Positions 25,088 through 32,062 of a stretch of DNA of 34,996 nt are shown here, one piece after another (position 1 is the first letter of the stretch; the number at the start of each line of letters is the position of its first letter). The translations under genes and the position numbers were made by a program. This DNA is from Streptomyces sp. ISL-11 (GTDB lineage Bacteria > Actinomycetota > Actinomycetes > Streptomycetales > Streptomycetaceae). The stretch covers positions 1 through 34,996 of the forward strand of contig NZ_JAGGOL010000049.1 in the NCBI RefSeq assembly GCF_018614525.1, read 5' to 3'. The notes under the pieces were generated by a model. That model was not told where the DNA came from. It did no database searches and saw only the letters and a program-made list of their open reading frames with translations.

Positions 25088-26586
25088 CAACGGCGATCGA
25101 GTGGATTTCTCCGCCTCCGGGGCCACCACCGGCTCCCCGGGTCCCCCGGCACGGGATGCCGGCCGCCATCGCGGTCGCGCTCACCCTGTCGGCGGCCTTC
25201 GCCATCGGGCAGGTGCTCTTCTGGGCACAGCCCGAGATCCGCTCCCCATTGCCCTGGATGCGGATCTTCCTCCTGCCCGAGCCGGAGATCTTCAAGCTGA
25301 CACGGAAGCTCGTCTACGCCGGCTGGGGCCTCGCCGCACTGCTCGGCCTGCTGCTCCTCGTCCTGCGGCTGCGCGCACCCGTCGCCACCCCGGCGGCCCG
25401 CGCCCGTACCGTGCGCACCTGCCAGTTCGGTGTGCTGGGCGCCCTGTTGCTGCCCTTCGTGGTCATGCCGCTGGACACCCTCGGCAGCAACCCGCTCAAG
25501 CTGCTGCTCTGCCTGCCCACCACGGCGGTCGCGCTGCTGTGCGTGCACCGCGCACAGCTCTTCCGCAGGATGCCGGGGTGGCTCCTGATGACCGGCTTCG
25601 GCTGGGGGGCGCTGGTCGGCGGCGGATTCGGCTTGGTGATGTTCACCTGGTTCCAGCGGTACGGGGCCGGCTATCTGCTCGACCTGCAACACCCCCGGGA
25701 CTCGGTCCGCACGATCTACACCATGGTCGCCCTCGACGCCGGCATCGTCTCTGAACTGGGCAAGGCGGCCGGGGTCGCCGTTCTCTTCTTCGCCTTCCGG
25801 AGGCACTTCGACGGCGTGGTCTCCGGTGTCGTCATCGGCGCGGCCGTGGGTCTCGGCTTCAACCTCACCGAAACGGTGCGCTACATGGCCGTGATCGAGC
25901 CCGGCCAGCAGTCCGCGCAATTCTGGATACGGCAGGTGGTCGGACTGATGGCGGCGCACGTGGCCTTCACCGCGGTCGTGGGCGCCGGGTTCGGGGCGGC
26001 GCGCGGGCTGCCCGCACTCCGGGACCGGCTGCTGGTCGTCGGTGGCGGTGTACTGGCCGCCATGGGCGGGCACTTCGCCACGGACGCGGTGATGCCGCCG
26101 CTCGGGAAGTGGAAGGAGGACCTGTTCTCCCACGACCAGACGCTCGGTCTCCTCCTCGGCGTACCGCTCACGACGGCCACCACATCCGGGGTGTTCGTCG
26201 TCCTGTACGTACTGATCCTGCGGCGCGGCCTGAAGGCGCAGGCCGCCGGCCTCGCCCGCGCGCTGCGCACGGAAGCGGAAGCCGGCACCGGCGCGGTCAC
26301 CGCGGGGGAGACCGGCCTGCTGCTCGATCCGCGCCGCCGCCTCCTGGTCGAACTGCGGGTGTGGCGCCGCGACGGTACCGCCGGCCTGCGCCACCTGATG
26401 CGGTTGCATCAGGCACAGCTCGACCTGGCGACCCAGCGGTGGCACCGCGCTTCCGCCGGTGCCGACTCCTTCGTACCCGACGGGCGTGCCCTGCGCACAC
26501 GCGTACTGGAGCTGAAGGGCATCCCTCCGATCCCTGCCGACCCTGCCGGTCCCGCCTTCCCACCGGCACAGGAGGTGCTGTCGTGA
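25084..26586 (+). CDS. PrsW-like intramembrane protease family protein
   Basis: A 500-residue polytopic membrane protein with about eight to nine helices in residues 25-385 and a soluble C-terminal region of about 115 residues. PrsW family landmarks are present: SELGK (E224, K227; the family usually shows EExxK), GLGFNLTETVRY (E263), the H292 in AAHVAFTAVVGAG, and H330 in GGHFATDA. PrsW proteases cut membrane-bound anti-sigma factors or other substrates within the membrane. The first Glu of the EE pair is Ser here, so activity is not assured. The start overlaps the stalk gene by 4 bases and the next gene overlaps it by 4, so all belong to one operon. The membrane-anchored neighbours are candidate substrates. 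Confidence 0.82.
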   Translation: MTTAIEWISPPPGPPPAPRVPRHGMPAAIAVALTLSAAFAIGQVLFWAQPEIRSPLPWMRIFLLPEPEIFKLTRKLVYAGWGLAALLGLLLLVLRLRAPVATPAARARTVRTCQFGVLGALLLPFVVMPLDTLGSNPLKLLLCLPTTAVALLCVHRAQLFRRMPGWLLMTGFGWGALVGGGFGLVMFTWFQRYGAGYLLDLQHPRDSVRTIYTMVALDAGIVSELGKAAGVAVLFFAFRRHFDGVVSGVVIGAAVGLGFNLTETVRYMAVIEPGQQSAQFWIRQVVGLMAAHVAFTAVVGAGFGAARGLPALRDRLLVVGGGVLAAMGGHFATDAVMPPLGKWKEDLFSHDQTLGLLLGVPLTTATTSGVFVVLYVLILRRGLKAQAAGLARALRTEAEAGTGAVTAGETGLLLDPRRRLLVELRVWRRDGTAGLRHLMRLHQAQLDLATQRWHRASAGADSFVPDGRALRTRVLELKGIPPIPADPAGPAFPPAQEVLS

Positions 26587-26996
26587 CCACGTCCCGCTCC
26601 TGGGCCGTACGGGCATCCGCCCTGGCCACCGCCACCGCGCTGCTCGTCCTCGGCGCGCCCGCGACCGCGTCGGCGCAGTGCGCGGACCCCCACTACCACG
26701 GCGGCCGGACCTTCCCGGGCGGAAGCTGCCCGGAGAACGTCGCGGACGCCGCCTCGGGCACCGTGTGGGCCGTCCTCGTCCTCGCCGCCGGCCTGTGGAT
26801 CGCCGTCGCACTGTCCCGGCACCGGTCCACGACGGCCGCCGACCTGGCGGCGATCGACGAGGCGTTCAGCCGGACGACACCCGGCACCGCGACCGCGGCA
26901 CCGGGCTGGGCGCCCCCTCCACCATCGACACCCCCGCTCATGCCGGCCAGGGGCGAGGACACCGCCCACACCGAGCGACAACCGCCCTCGGCGTGA
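26583..26996 (+). CDS. Small secreted/membrane protein closing the PrsW operon
   Basis: A 137-residue protein beginning at GTG 26583 with a GTGA overlap to the protease gene. It has a signal peptide (ASALATATALLVLGAPATASA), a short outer segment with two Cys and a His pair (QCADPHYHGG...GGSC), a membrane helix (TVWAVLVLAAGLWIAVAL) and a cytosolic Thr/Pro-rich tail. The two Cys could form a disulfide. No family is recognised. Its topology is like that of other small envelope proteins of the operon, so a joint complex is plausible but unproven. Confidence 0.8.
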   Translation: MTTSRSWAVRASALATATALLVLGAPATASAQCADPHYHGGRTFPGGSCPENVADAASGTVWAVLVLAAGLWIAVALSRHRSTTAADLAAIDEAFSRTTPGTATAAPGWAPPPPSTPPLMPARGEDTAHTERQPPSA

Positions 26997-27010
26997 CGGG
27001 GTGGGCAGGC

Positions 27011-27035
27011 GGGTTCGCCGTCAGACGGTGAACCC
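27011..27035. terminator. Terminator hairpin overlapping the SDR stop
   Basis: GGGTTCGCCGT (27011-27021) pairs with ACGGTGAACCC (27025-27035) with one G-U pair and a 3-base loop. It ends the PrsW operon from the left while its right half codes for the SDR C-terminus, so convergent genes share the element. Confidence 0.55.
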
Positions 27036-27761
27036 CCCGTCCACGTTCAGCGAAGCCCCCGTCACATAGGCCCCTCCCGGGCCGGCCAGGTACGCGACGG
27101 CCGACGCGATGTCGTCCGGTGTCGCGTAACGTCCCAGTGCGGTGAAGCCGTTGATGGTGTCCGCCATGGGGCCGTCGGCCGGGTTGGCGTCGGTGTCGGT
27201 TGGGCCGGGGTTGACGATGTTGACCGTGATGCCCTTGGGCCCGAGGTCCCGGGCCAGGCCCTTCGTCATGCCGATCAGTGCGGTCTTGCTCATCGAGTAG
27301 AGGCTGAACCCCGGGAACGGCGAGCGCTCGGCCACGTTGCTGCCGATGCTGATGATCCGGCCCCCGGGAGCCATGTGGCGGGCCGCGGCCTGCGAGGCGA
27401 CGAACGGCGCGCGGATGTTCACCGCGACGGTGCGGTCGAATTCCTCCGGGCCGAGGTCGTCGACATGGCCGACGAGGAACGCTCCGGCGTTGTTCACGAG
27501 GACGTCCAGCCGGCCGAAGGTCTCGACGACGGTGTCGACGGCTCCCGTCACGGCCGTCACGTCCGCGCTGTCGGCCCGCACGGCCAGGGCCTTGCGGCCG
27601 AGGGCCTCGATCTCCGCGACGACCCCGGCCGCGCTGTCCGCGTCCCGCTCGTAGGTCAGGACCACGTCGGCGCCCTCCGCCGCGAGCTTCTTCGCCACGG
27701 CCGCGCCGATGCCACGGGATCCGCCGGTTACCAGGGCCACGGTGTTGTGTGTGCTGTTCAT
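27021..27761 (-). CDS. Short-chain dehydrogenase/reductase (SDR)
   Basis: A 246-residue classical SDR. The cofactor motif TGGSRGIGAAV is at the N-terminus (about 13-23), NNAG follows, and the catalytic triad region reads GSNVAERSPFPGFSLYSMSK (Ser, Tyr-x3-Lys). The acidic/basic pattern after the second strand (TYERDAD) does not settle NADH against NADPH. The family includes 3-oxoacyl-ACP reductases, but there is no fatty-acid context here. The MarR gene ends 105 bases upstream on the same strand, so MarR may control a MarR-SDR unit. The substrate is unknown. Confidence 0.9.
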   Translation of the reverse strand: MNSTHNTVALVTGGSRGIGAAVAKKLAAEGADVVLTYERDADSAAGVVAEIEALGRKALAVRADSADVTAVTGAVDTVVETFGRLDVLVNNAGAFLVGHVDDLGPEEFDRTVAVNIRAPFVASQAAARHMAPGGRIISIGSNVAERSPFPGFSLYSMSKTALIGMTKGLARDLGPKGITVNIVNPGPTDTDANPADGPMADTINGFTALGRYATPDDIASAVAYLAGPGGAYVTGASLNVDGGFTV

Positions 27762-27865
27762 GGCTTCAGCCTGCCGGGGGGAGGTCGCGGAGACCGGCGG
27801 GAATCGGCCGTGGCACTGACCGCACGCGCGGGTGGCGGGGCGCCGTGCGGCGCCCCGCCCGGTGG

Positions 27866-28348
27866 TCAGATCCGGCCGCGCGTGGTGCGCAAGTGCTCCG
27901 CCACCGGCGCCAGTGACGCGTACAGCGTCTTCAGGTCGGCCTCGCCCAGGAGGTCGATGAAGTGCTCGCGTACGGACGCGACATGGTGCGGTGCCACCTG
28001 GCGCATCGTCTCCCAGCCCTGCTCCGTGAGGACGGCGTACAGACCTCGCCGGTCGGACTCGCAGTTCTCGCGGCGGACGAGGCCCGCGTTCTCCATGCGG
28101 GTGATCTGGTGGGAGAGCCGGCTCTTGGACTGGAGAGTGGCGGTGGCGAGGTCGCTCATCCGCATCCGGTGGTCCTCGGACTCCGAGAGATTGACGAGGA
28201 TCTCGTAGTCGTTGTTGGTGAGGCCGAACGGCTGGAGGTCCCGTTCGAGCTGATGCATCAGCAGACGGCTGACGTCCAGATGGGCGCGCCAGGCGCGCTG
28301 TTCCTCTTCGCTGAGCCAGCGGGTGCCGTTCTCGGTGTCCATAGACAT
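27866..28348 (-). CDS. MarR-family transcriptional regulator
   Basis: A 160-residue winged-helix regulator. The HTH is visible in MRMSDLATATLQSKSRLSHQITRMENAGLVRRENCESDRRGLYAVLTEQG, with the wing at SDRRGLYAV. The N- and C-terminal helices fit the MarR dimer domain. The start is ATG 28348; ATG 28342 is an alternative two residues in. An AT-rich direct repeat lies just upstream and may be its own operator. Typical MarR proteins respond to phenolic or oxidative ligands, but the one Cys (ENCESD) near the wing is the only hint here. Confidence 0.92.
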   Translation of the reverse strand: MSMDTENGTRWLSEEEQRAWRAHLDVSRLLMHQLERDLQPFGLTNNDYEILVNLSESEDHRMRMSDLATATLQSKSRLSHQITRMENAGLVRRENCESDRRGLYAVLTEQGWETMRQVAPHHVASVREHFIDLLGEADLKTLYASLAPVAEHLRTTRGRI

Positions 28349-28365
28349 AGAGGAATTCTACCTAA

Positions 28366-28384
28366 GAAAGTTGAAAAGTTAACC
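28366..28384. promoter_or_regulatory. AT-rich direct repeat upstream of marR, candidate operator
   Basis: GAAAGTT (28366-28372) is followed by GAAAAGTT (28373-28380) and then AACC. The stretch stands out in a GC-rich genome and lies 18-36 bases before the MarR start, where autoregulation would act. It is not a good palindrome, which is unusual for MarR sites. Confidence 0.4.
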
Positions 28385-28443
28385 AGTATGGGTGTGGACG
28401 CGACAAGCTCACGCGTTCGACGTCACACTCCGCAGGGTACCGC

Positions 28444-29208
28444 TCACAGCCCGAAGCGGCGCTGGAGGTCCCCCAGCTGGCCTGGCATGCGGGGCATAGA
28501 TGGCTGATTAGAAGGGCTTGCGTGCGGGACGCCGTCCTGCTGCGGGGTGGCTCCCGTCGCGATCTCGGCCATCAGCTGCTCGGTGGACTGGAGCAGTACC
28601 GTACCGTCGCCGACGAACTCGAACTGGTGCTCCTCGCCGGACGTGCCGCCGATGCCGGTGAAGGCGCGGACGCCGCCGAGTACGCCCCGCAAGTACTGGT
28701 GGTCGTAGTGGTGGCAGGGCGAGGGGCAGTCGGCCCAGCCGACGAGGGCCTGGGGGTCGACGCGGATCGGGGGCTCGGCGAAGACGACGGGGCCGTTGGA
28801 GGCGGCGACGAACTTGCCGGTGCCGATCAGGGTGAGGAAGCCCGGGATGATCGACTGCTTGAGGGAGAGGGTGGGCTGGAAGGCCAGCAGGTTGCCCGAG
28901 CGGACGGTGAGGTTGCCGTCCTCCAGGTCGTAGGAGTTGACGTCGAAGGCGCGGTCGGCGAGCAGCATCCGGCCCTGGCCCTCGGCGACGACCCAGTCGG
29001 CGGCGTGGAGGGGGGAGTGGAAGCTGGTGGCGATGAGGCGGTCCAGCCGGCCGTGGCCGATGCCGTGGAAGTCGATGCGCCCGTAGTAGGCGATCATCTT
29101 CCCCTTCTGCAGGAACCACTGGCCGTTCAGGTCGACGCTGAAGGCGTACGCGTTGACGTTGTCGTCGACGGGAAGCGTGTTCGCGTCGTGGATGACGGGG
29201 CCGTTCAC
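28444..29208 (-). CDS. AIM24-family protein, third of a triplet
   Basis: A 254-residue member of the AIM24/DUF124 beta-helix-like family. It shows FSVDLNGQWFLQKGKMIAYYGRIDF early and EEHQFEFVGDGTVLLQSTEQ near the end, corresponding to the other two copies. It is longer and has a CPSPCHHYDH insertion (about residues 168-177) absent in its neighbours. GTG 29208 has AGGAG upstream and overlaps the previous stop by four bases (GTGA). The Gln/Pro-rich tail is probably disordered. The family is named for a yeast mitochondrial protein; the bacterial role is unknown. Confidence 0.85.
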   Translation of the reverse strand: MNGPVIHDANTLPVDDNVNAYAFSVDLNGQWFLQKGKMIAYYGRIDFHGIGHGRLDRLIATSFHSPLHAADWVVAEGQGRMLLADRAFDVNSYDLEDGNLTVRSGNLLAFQPTLSLKQSIIPGFLTLIGTGKFVAASNGPVVFAEPPIRVDPQALVGWADCPSPCHHYDHQYLRGVLGGVRAFTGIGGTSGEEHQFEFVGDGTVLLQSTEQLMAEIATGATPQQDGVPHASPSNQPSMPRMPGQLGDLQRRFGL

Positions 29209-29855
29209 AGCTTCTCCTCGGATGCCTGTACGTAGACCGTGCCGTTGCCGGACAGTTCGAGCTGGAAGGCCTCGCCGGAACCGCGACCGACCATGTCGCG
29301 CCAGCCGAGGGCGGTCGAGAGCTTGTTGCGGACGTCGCCGCGGTGGGCGACGTACGCCTGCGGGTCGACGTGGACGGGGCGCTGCGGGGAGATCGGCAGC
29401 TCGATGAAGCCGCCGTGGGCCATCACGGCGACGGCGCCGTGGCCCTTGAGCGTGGTGGTGAAGAGCCCCTGCCCGGTGACCTGGCCGCGGACCATGCCCA
29501 TGACGCCGCCCTGCGAGCCCATGAACATGGTGCCCTGCTGGAGGGTGCCGTCGAAGGCGAGGAGGCGGTCGGCCTCGACGTAGAGCGTCTCGCCGGAGAG
29601 CTCGATCACGTGGACGTGGTGGCCGCCGTGGCCGAACATGACCGTGCCGTTGCCCTCGACGGTCATCAGGGGGGTCGCCTCGTTGGCGACGCGGCGGCCG
29701 ATCATGCTCATCACACCGCCCTGGCCGCCGGTGATGCTGGGCGTGAAGGAGACGTCGCCCTTGTAGGCGAGCATGGCGCCCCGCTGGCTGAACATGCGCT
29801 GACCGGGCAGCACCTGGGCCTCGACCATGCGGGAATTGAGCAGCTTGAAGGGCAT
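29205..29855 (-). CDS. AIM24-family protein, second of a triplet
   Basis: A 216-residue AIM24 protein with the repeated beta-rich pattern: GAMLAYKGDVSFTPS, TVEGNGTVMFGH, LSGETLYVEADRLLAFDGTLQQGT, GQGLFTTTLKGHGAVAVMAHGG, VDPQAYVAHRG and SGEAFQLELSGNGTVYVQASEEK. It lines up with the first gene from end to end. ATG 29855 overlaps the upstream stop by one base and its own stop is inside the next start, so all three are translationally coupled. No signal peptide or membrane helix is seen; cytosolic or peripheral location is likely. Confidence 0.9.
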   Translation of the reverse strand: MPFKLLNSRMVEAQVLPGQRMFSQRGAMLAYKGDVSFTPSITGGQGGVMSMIGRRVANEATPLMTVEGNGTVMFGHGGHHVHVIELSGETLYVEADRLLAFDGTLQQGTMFMGSQGGVMGMVRGQVTGQGLFTTTLKGHGAVAVMAHGGFIELPISPQRPVHVDPQAYVAHRGDVRNKLSTALGWRDMVGRGSGEAFQLELSGNGTVYVQASEEKL

Positions 29856-30493
29856 CAGACGTCGCCTCCGATGGTGTTGCGCTCGGAGGGCTGTACGTAG
29901 ACGAGGCCCTCGCCCTCGAAGCGGATCTGGAACGCCTCGCCGGAGCCCTCACCGATGAAGGTCCGGAAGTTCACGCCCGACTGGAAGTGCTGCTTGAGCT
30001 TGCCGGTGTGGGCGATGTACGCGCCGGGGTCGACCTGGAGGGGCATGGACGGCGTGACGCGCAGGACGATCGCCGAGCCCTCGGACATGATCGCCGCCTG
30101 GCCGGTGCCCTCGACGGTCGTGGTGAACAGGCCGGTGCCCTGGGAGGCGCCGCGCAGACCGGTGAAGGTGGTGCCGGTCCTGAGGGCGCCGTCGGTGCAC
30201 AGGAGATTGCTGGATTCCACGTACAGCGTCTCGCCGTGCAGCGTGACGAGGTTGATCTCGCTCGCGCGGTCGGCGAAATAGCAGGTGCCGCGGCCCTTCA
30301 CCTCCATGACTTCCATCTGTTCGCCGGTGAGCCGGCGGGTGACCATGCCGCGCAGGCCGTCACCGCCACCGGTCATCTTCTTGAACGCCATCTCACCCTC
30401 GTAGGCGACCATCGAGCCGTTCTTGGCCTTGACCGTGTCGCCGGAGAGATCGACAGCGAGGACTTTGCTCCCTTGGAGCCGAAACTGAGCCAC
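29855..30493 (-). CDS. AIM24-family protein, first of a triplet
   Basis: A 212-residue AIM24 protein beginning with the characteristic MAQFRLQGSKVLAVDLSGDTVKAKNGSMVAYEG and ending in SGEAFQIRFEGEGLVYVQPSERNTIGGDV. The start is GTG at 30493, supported by the conserved beginning rather than by the ribosome site, which is weak. It leads a three-gene coupled operon and is divergent from the DUF3817 gene over 161 bases that contain a perfect inverted repeat. The function is unknown. Confidence 0.9.
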   Translation of the reverse strand: MAQFRLQGSKVLAVDLSGDTVKAKNGSMVAYEGEMAFKKMTGGGDGLRGMVTRRLTGEQMEVMEVKGRGTCYFADRASEINLVTLHGETLYVESSNLLCTDGALRTGTTFTGLRGASQGTGLFTTTVEGTGQAAIMSEGSAIVLRVTPSMPLQVDPGAYIAHTGKLKQHFQSGVNFRTFIGEGSGEAFQIRFEGEGLVYVQPSERNTIGGDV

Positions 30494-30593
30494 GGGGACG
30501 ACGCTAGCGGCAGGACATACCGCTCCGACAGGGCCTATGCCCCTGAACGGACCCGGATCTGTTGATCGGGAGCGGTGCTGCGACAATGGCCAT

Positions 30594-30617
30594 CGCTTGT
30601 GAATACCCTCACAAGCG
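30594..30617. promoter_or_regulatory. Perfect 9-bp inverted repeat in the divergent AIM24/DUF3817 region
   Basis: CGCTTGTGA (30594-30602), spacer ATACCC, TCACAAGCG (30609-30617). It lies 38-61 bases before the DUF3817 start and 101-124 bases before the AIM24 start, the expected place for an operator of one or both units. It could also fold as a leader hairpin. Confidence 0.6.
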
Positions 30618-30654
30618 GTAATCGTTCCGACACTGACCCCTGAAGGTGCCACCC

Positions 30655-30999
30655 GTGGACATCAAGACCGCCTCCGCCCTGCGCCGGCTCCGCCTGGTCT
30701 CCGCCCCGGAGGCCGTTTCCTTCCTGCTGCTGGGCGTCTGCTCGGTGCTCAAGCGCACGACGGACTTCAACGCGGTGCCGGTGATGGGCGCGGTGCACGG
30801 CGTCCTCTTCATCATCTACGTGCTGTTCTGGCTGGACGCGTGGAACCGGACGAAGTGGCCGGTGAAGACGGCCGCGCTGTACTTCGTCCTCTCGGTCCTG
30901 CCCACGGGCGGCTTCTTCGCCGAGCGCATGCTCAAGCGCGAGGCCGAGGCCAGCGTCATCGCGGCCCGCGCCCGCAAGGAAGGCGTGGTCAACGCATGA
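30655..30999 (+). CDS. DUF3817 membrane protein
   Basis: A 114-residue protein with about three membrane helices. [26 protein letters not shown] near the start and [18 protein letters not shown] in the middle match the DUF3817 pattern as I know it. GTG 30655 is chosen because GAAGG sits about nine bases before it; GTG 30646 would add three residues and overlap that site. The stop overlaps the next start (ATGA, 30996-30999). The function is unknown. Confidence 0.85.
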   Translation: MDIKTASALRRLRLVSAPEAVSFLLLGVCSVLKRTTDFNAVPVMGAVHGVLFIIYVLFWLDAWNRTKWPVKTAALYFVLSVLPTGGFFAERMLKREAEASVIAARARKEGVVNA

Positions 31000-31292
31000 T
31001 CGTCGCCTTCTCCGTCTCGCCGGTGGGGGCGGGCGAGGACGTCGGTGAGTACGTGGCCGACGCGGTGCGTGTCGTCCGCGAGTCCGGGCTGCCGAACCGT
31101 ACGGACGCGATGTTCACGTCGATCGAGGGCGAGTGGGACGAGGTCATGGACGTCGTCAAGCGCGCCGTCGCGGCGGTCGAGGCGCGGTGCGGCCGCGTCT
31201 CCCTCGTCCTGAAGGCGGACATCCGCCCGGGCGTGACCGACGGGCTGACGTCGAAGGTGGAGACGGTGGAGAGGTACCTCTCGGAGGGGTGA
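30996..31292 (+). CDS. MTH1187/YkoF-type thiamine-binding family protein
   Basis: A 98-residue ferredoxin-like alpha/beta protein. [32 protein letters not shown] and the later [28 protein letters not shown] are typical of the MTH1187 family, whose members bind thiamine or related compounds and form tetramers. No thiamine gene is nearby, so the ligand is unproven. It is coupled to DUF3817 by a 4-base overlap and ends before a very strong hairpin. Confidence 0.88.
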   Translation: MIVAFSVSPVGAGEDVGEYVADAVRVVRESGLPNRTDAMFTSIEGEWDEVMDVVKRAVAAVEARCGRVSLVLKADIRPGVTDGLTSKVETVERYLSEG

Positions 31293-31304
31293 CCTCGGAG
31301 GTGG

Positions 31305-31346
31305 AACGGGCCGGTACGCGCGCGGGTGCGCGCGTACCGGCCCGTT
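31305..31346. terminator. 19-bp perfect stem, bidirectional terminator
   Basis: AACGGGCCGGTACGCGCGC (31305-31323), GGGT loop, then its exact complement (31328-31346). It lies 12 bases past the stop at 31292 and about 33 bases from the stop of the toxin gene on the other strand. It is the strongest hairpin in the window. Confidence 0.9.
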
Positions 31347-31379
31347 CGCGTTTCCGCCGCGGCGGCGGAATGAACTCGC

Positions 31380-31751
31380 TCAGACGCGCCACGAGCGGAT
31401 GCGGTCGGCCGCGTCGTACGCGTCCGCCCGGCCGGCATCGATGTCACGCGCGAGATCGATGAGGGCTCCGTACGGTGGATCGAGTGCCTCGCCGGCGGCG
31501 CTCATGTACGAGATGACGACGGCGGCTCCGAAGAGAGCGTTGCGCGCAGGGAGCGGACGCAGGCGGATCACAGCGTGCATCAGCGCGGCAGCGCGCCAGG
31601 ACTCGTCGACGACGGCGCCGACATGAGGGGTGTTGACGCGGTGGCGGCCGACCGCGGCTACGAGGGACGAGAAGTCGTGGACGCTGGGGTGCTTGGGCAG
31701 GACTTCCGCCTGGCGTTCCAGGAGCCAGCGGATGTCGATGTACAGCTCCAC
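31380..31751 (-). CDS. Fic-like toxin component of a toxin-antitoxin pair
   Basis: A 123-residue protein of the type Streptomyces annotations call Fic-family toxin component. Family landmarks remembered are DIRWLL near the start, SLVAAVGRHR, SWRAAALMHAVIRLRPLPARNALFGA and DPPYGALIDLARDI...AADRIRSW. The Fic motif HPFxxGN(G/K)R is seen only as RPLPARNAL (65-73): the catalytic His is missing while P66 and N71 remain, so AMP transfer is doubtful. GTG 31751 starts one base after the antitoxin stop. The end of the gene faces the 19-bp terminator. Confidence 0.75.
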   Translation of the reverse strand: MELYIDIRWLLERQAEVLPKHPSVHDFSSLVAAVGRHRVNTPHVGAVVDESWRAAALMHAVIRLRPLPARNALFGAAVVISYMSAAGEALDPPYGALIDLARDIDAGRADAYDAADRIRSWRV

Positions 31752-31752
31752 G

Positions 31753-32001
31753 TCAGGCGGCCCGTCCAGGTGCGTCGAGGCGGGCGGGGGCGTCGTCGGG
31801 GAAGGCCGCGTCGAATTCTGCCGCGTGCTGGTCGATGAACGAGCGGAAAACCTCGGCCGCGCCTTCGAGGCGGGGGTCACGGACCGCGTTGTGAGCGGCC
31901 TGGGTGATGAGCGCGGTCACCGTGGTGCCCTCGGCTTCGGCCCGTTCCTTGAGCAGTGCGTGCAATTCGTCATCGACGCGGATGGTCACTGGCTTCGACA
32001 T
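31753..32001 (-). CDS. Ribbon-helix-helix antitoxin
   Basis: An 82-residue protein with a CopG/Arc-type start (MSKPVTIRVDDELHALLKERAEAEGTTVTALITQAA): a strand for DNA contact, then two helices. The C-terminal half (AAEVFRSFIDQHAAEFDAAFPDD) is acidic and would bind the toxin. ATG 32001 is chosen because it gives the RHH start; the longer frame to 32070 adds 23 unrelated residues. The toxin gene follows at one base distance. An inverted repeat just upstream fits autoregulation. Confidence 0.85.
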   Translation of the reverse strand: MSKPVTIRVDDELHALLKERAEAEGTTVTALITQAAHNAVRDPRLEGAAEVFRSFIDQHAAEFDAAFPDDAPARLDAPGRAA

Positions 32002-32010
32002 GCTCCGACC

Positions 32011-32026
32011 GTACAGCAGGGTGTAC
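32011..32026. promoter_or_regulatory. Candidate antitoxin operator
   Basis: GTACA (32011-32015), six bases, TGTAC (32022-32026), with TACAGC also repeated directly across the site. It lies 10-25 bases before the antitoxin start, where an RHH protein would repress its own operon. Confidence 0.55.
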
Positions 32027-32062
32027 AGCGCTGGGAGGGATGCGGTCTCATGCGCTGCGGTC

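Noticed and set aside
25024..26811. 595-codon minus-strand frame opposite the PrsW-like gene
   Set aside because: Gln/Arg/Gly-rich shadow of a membrane-protein gene.
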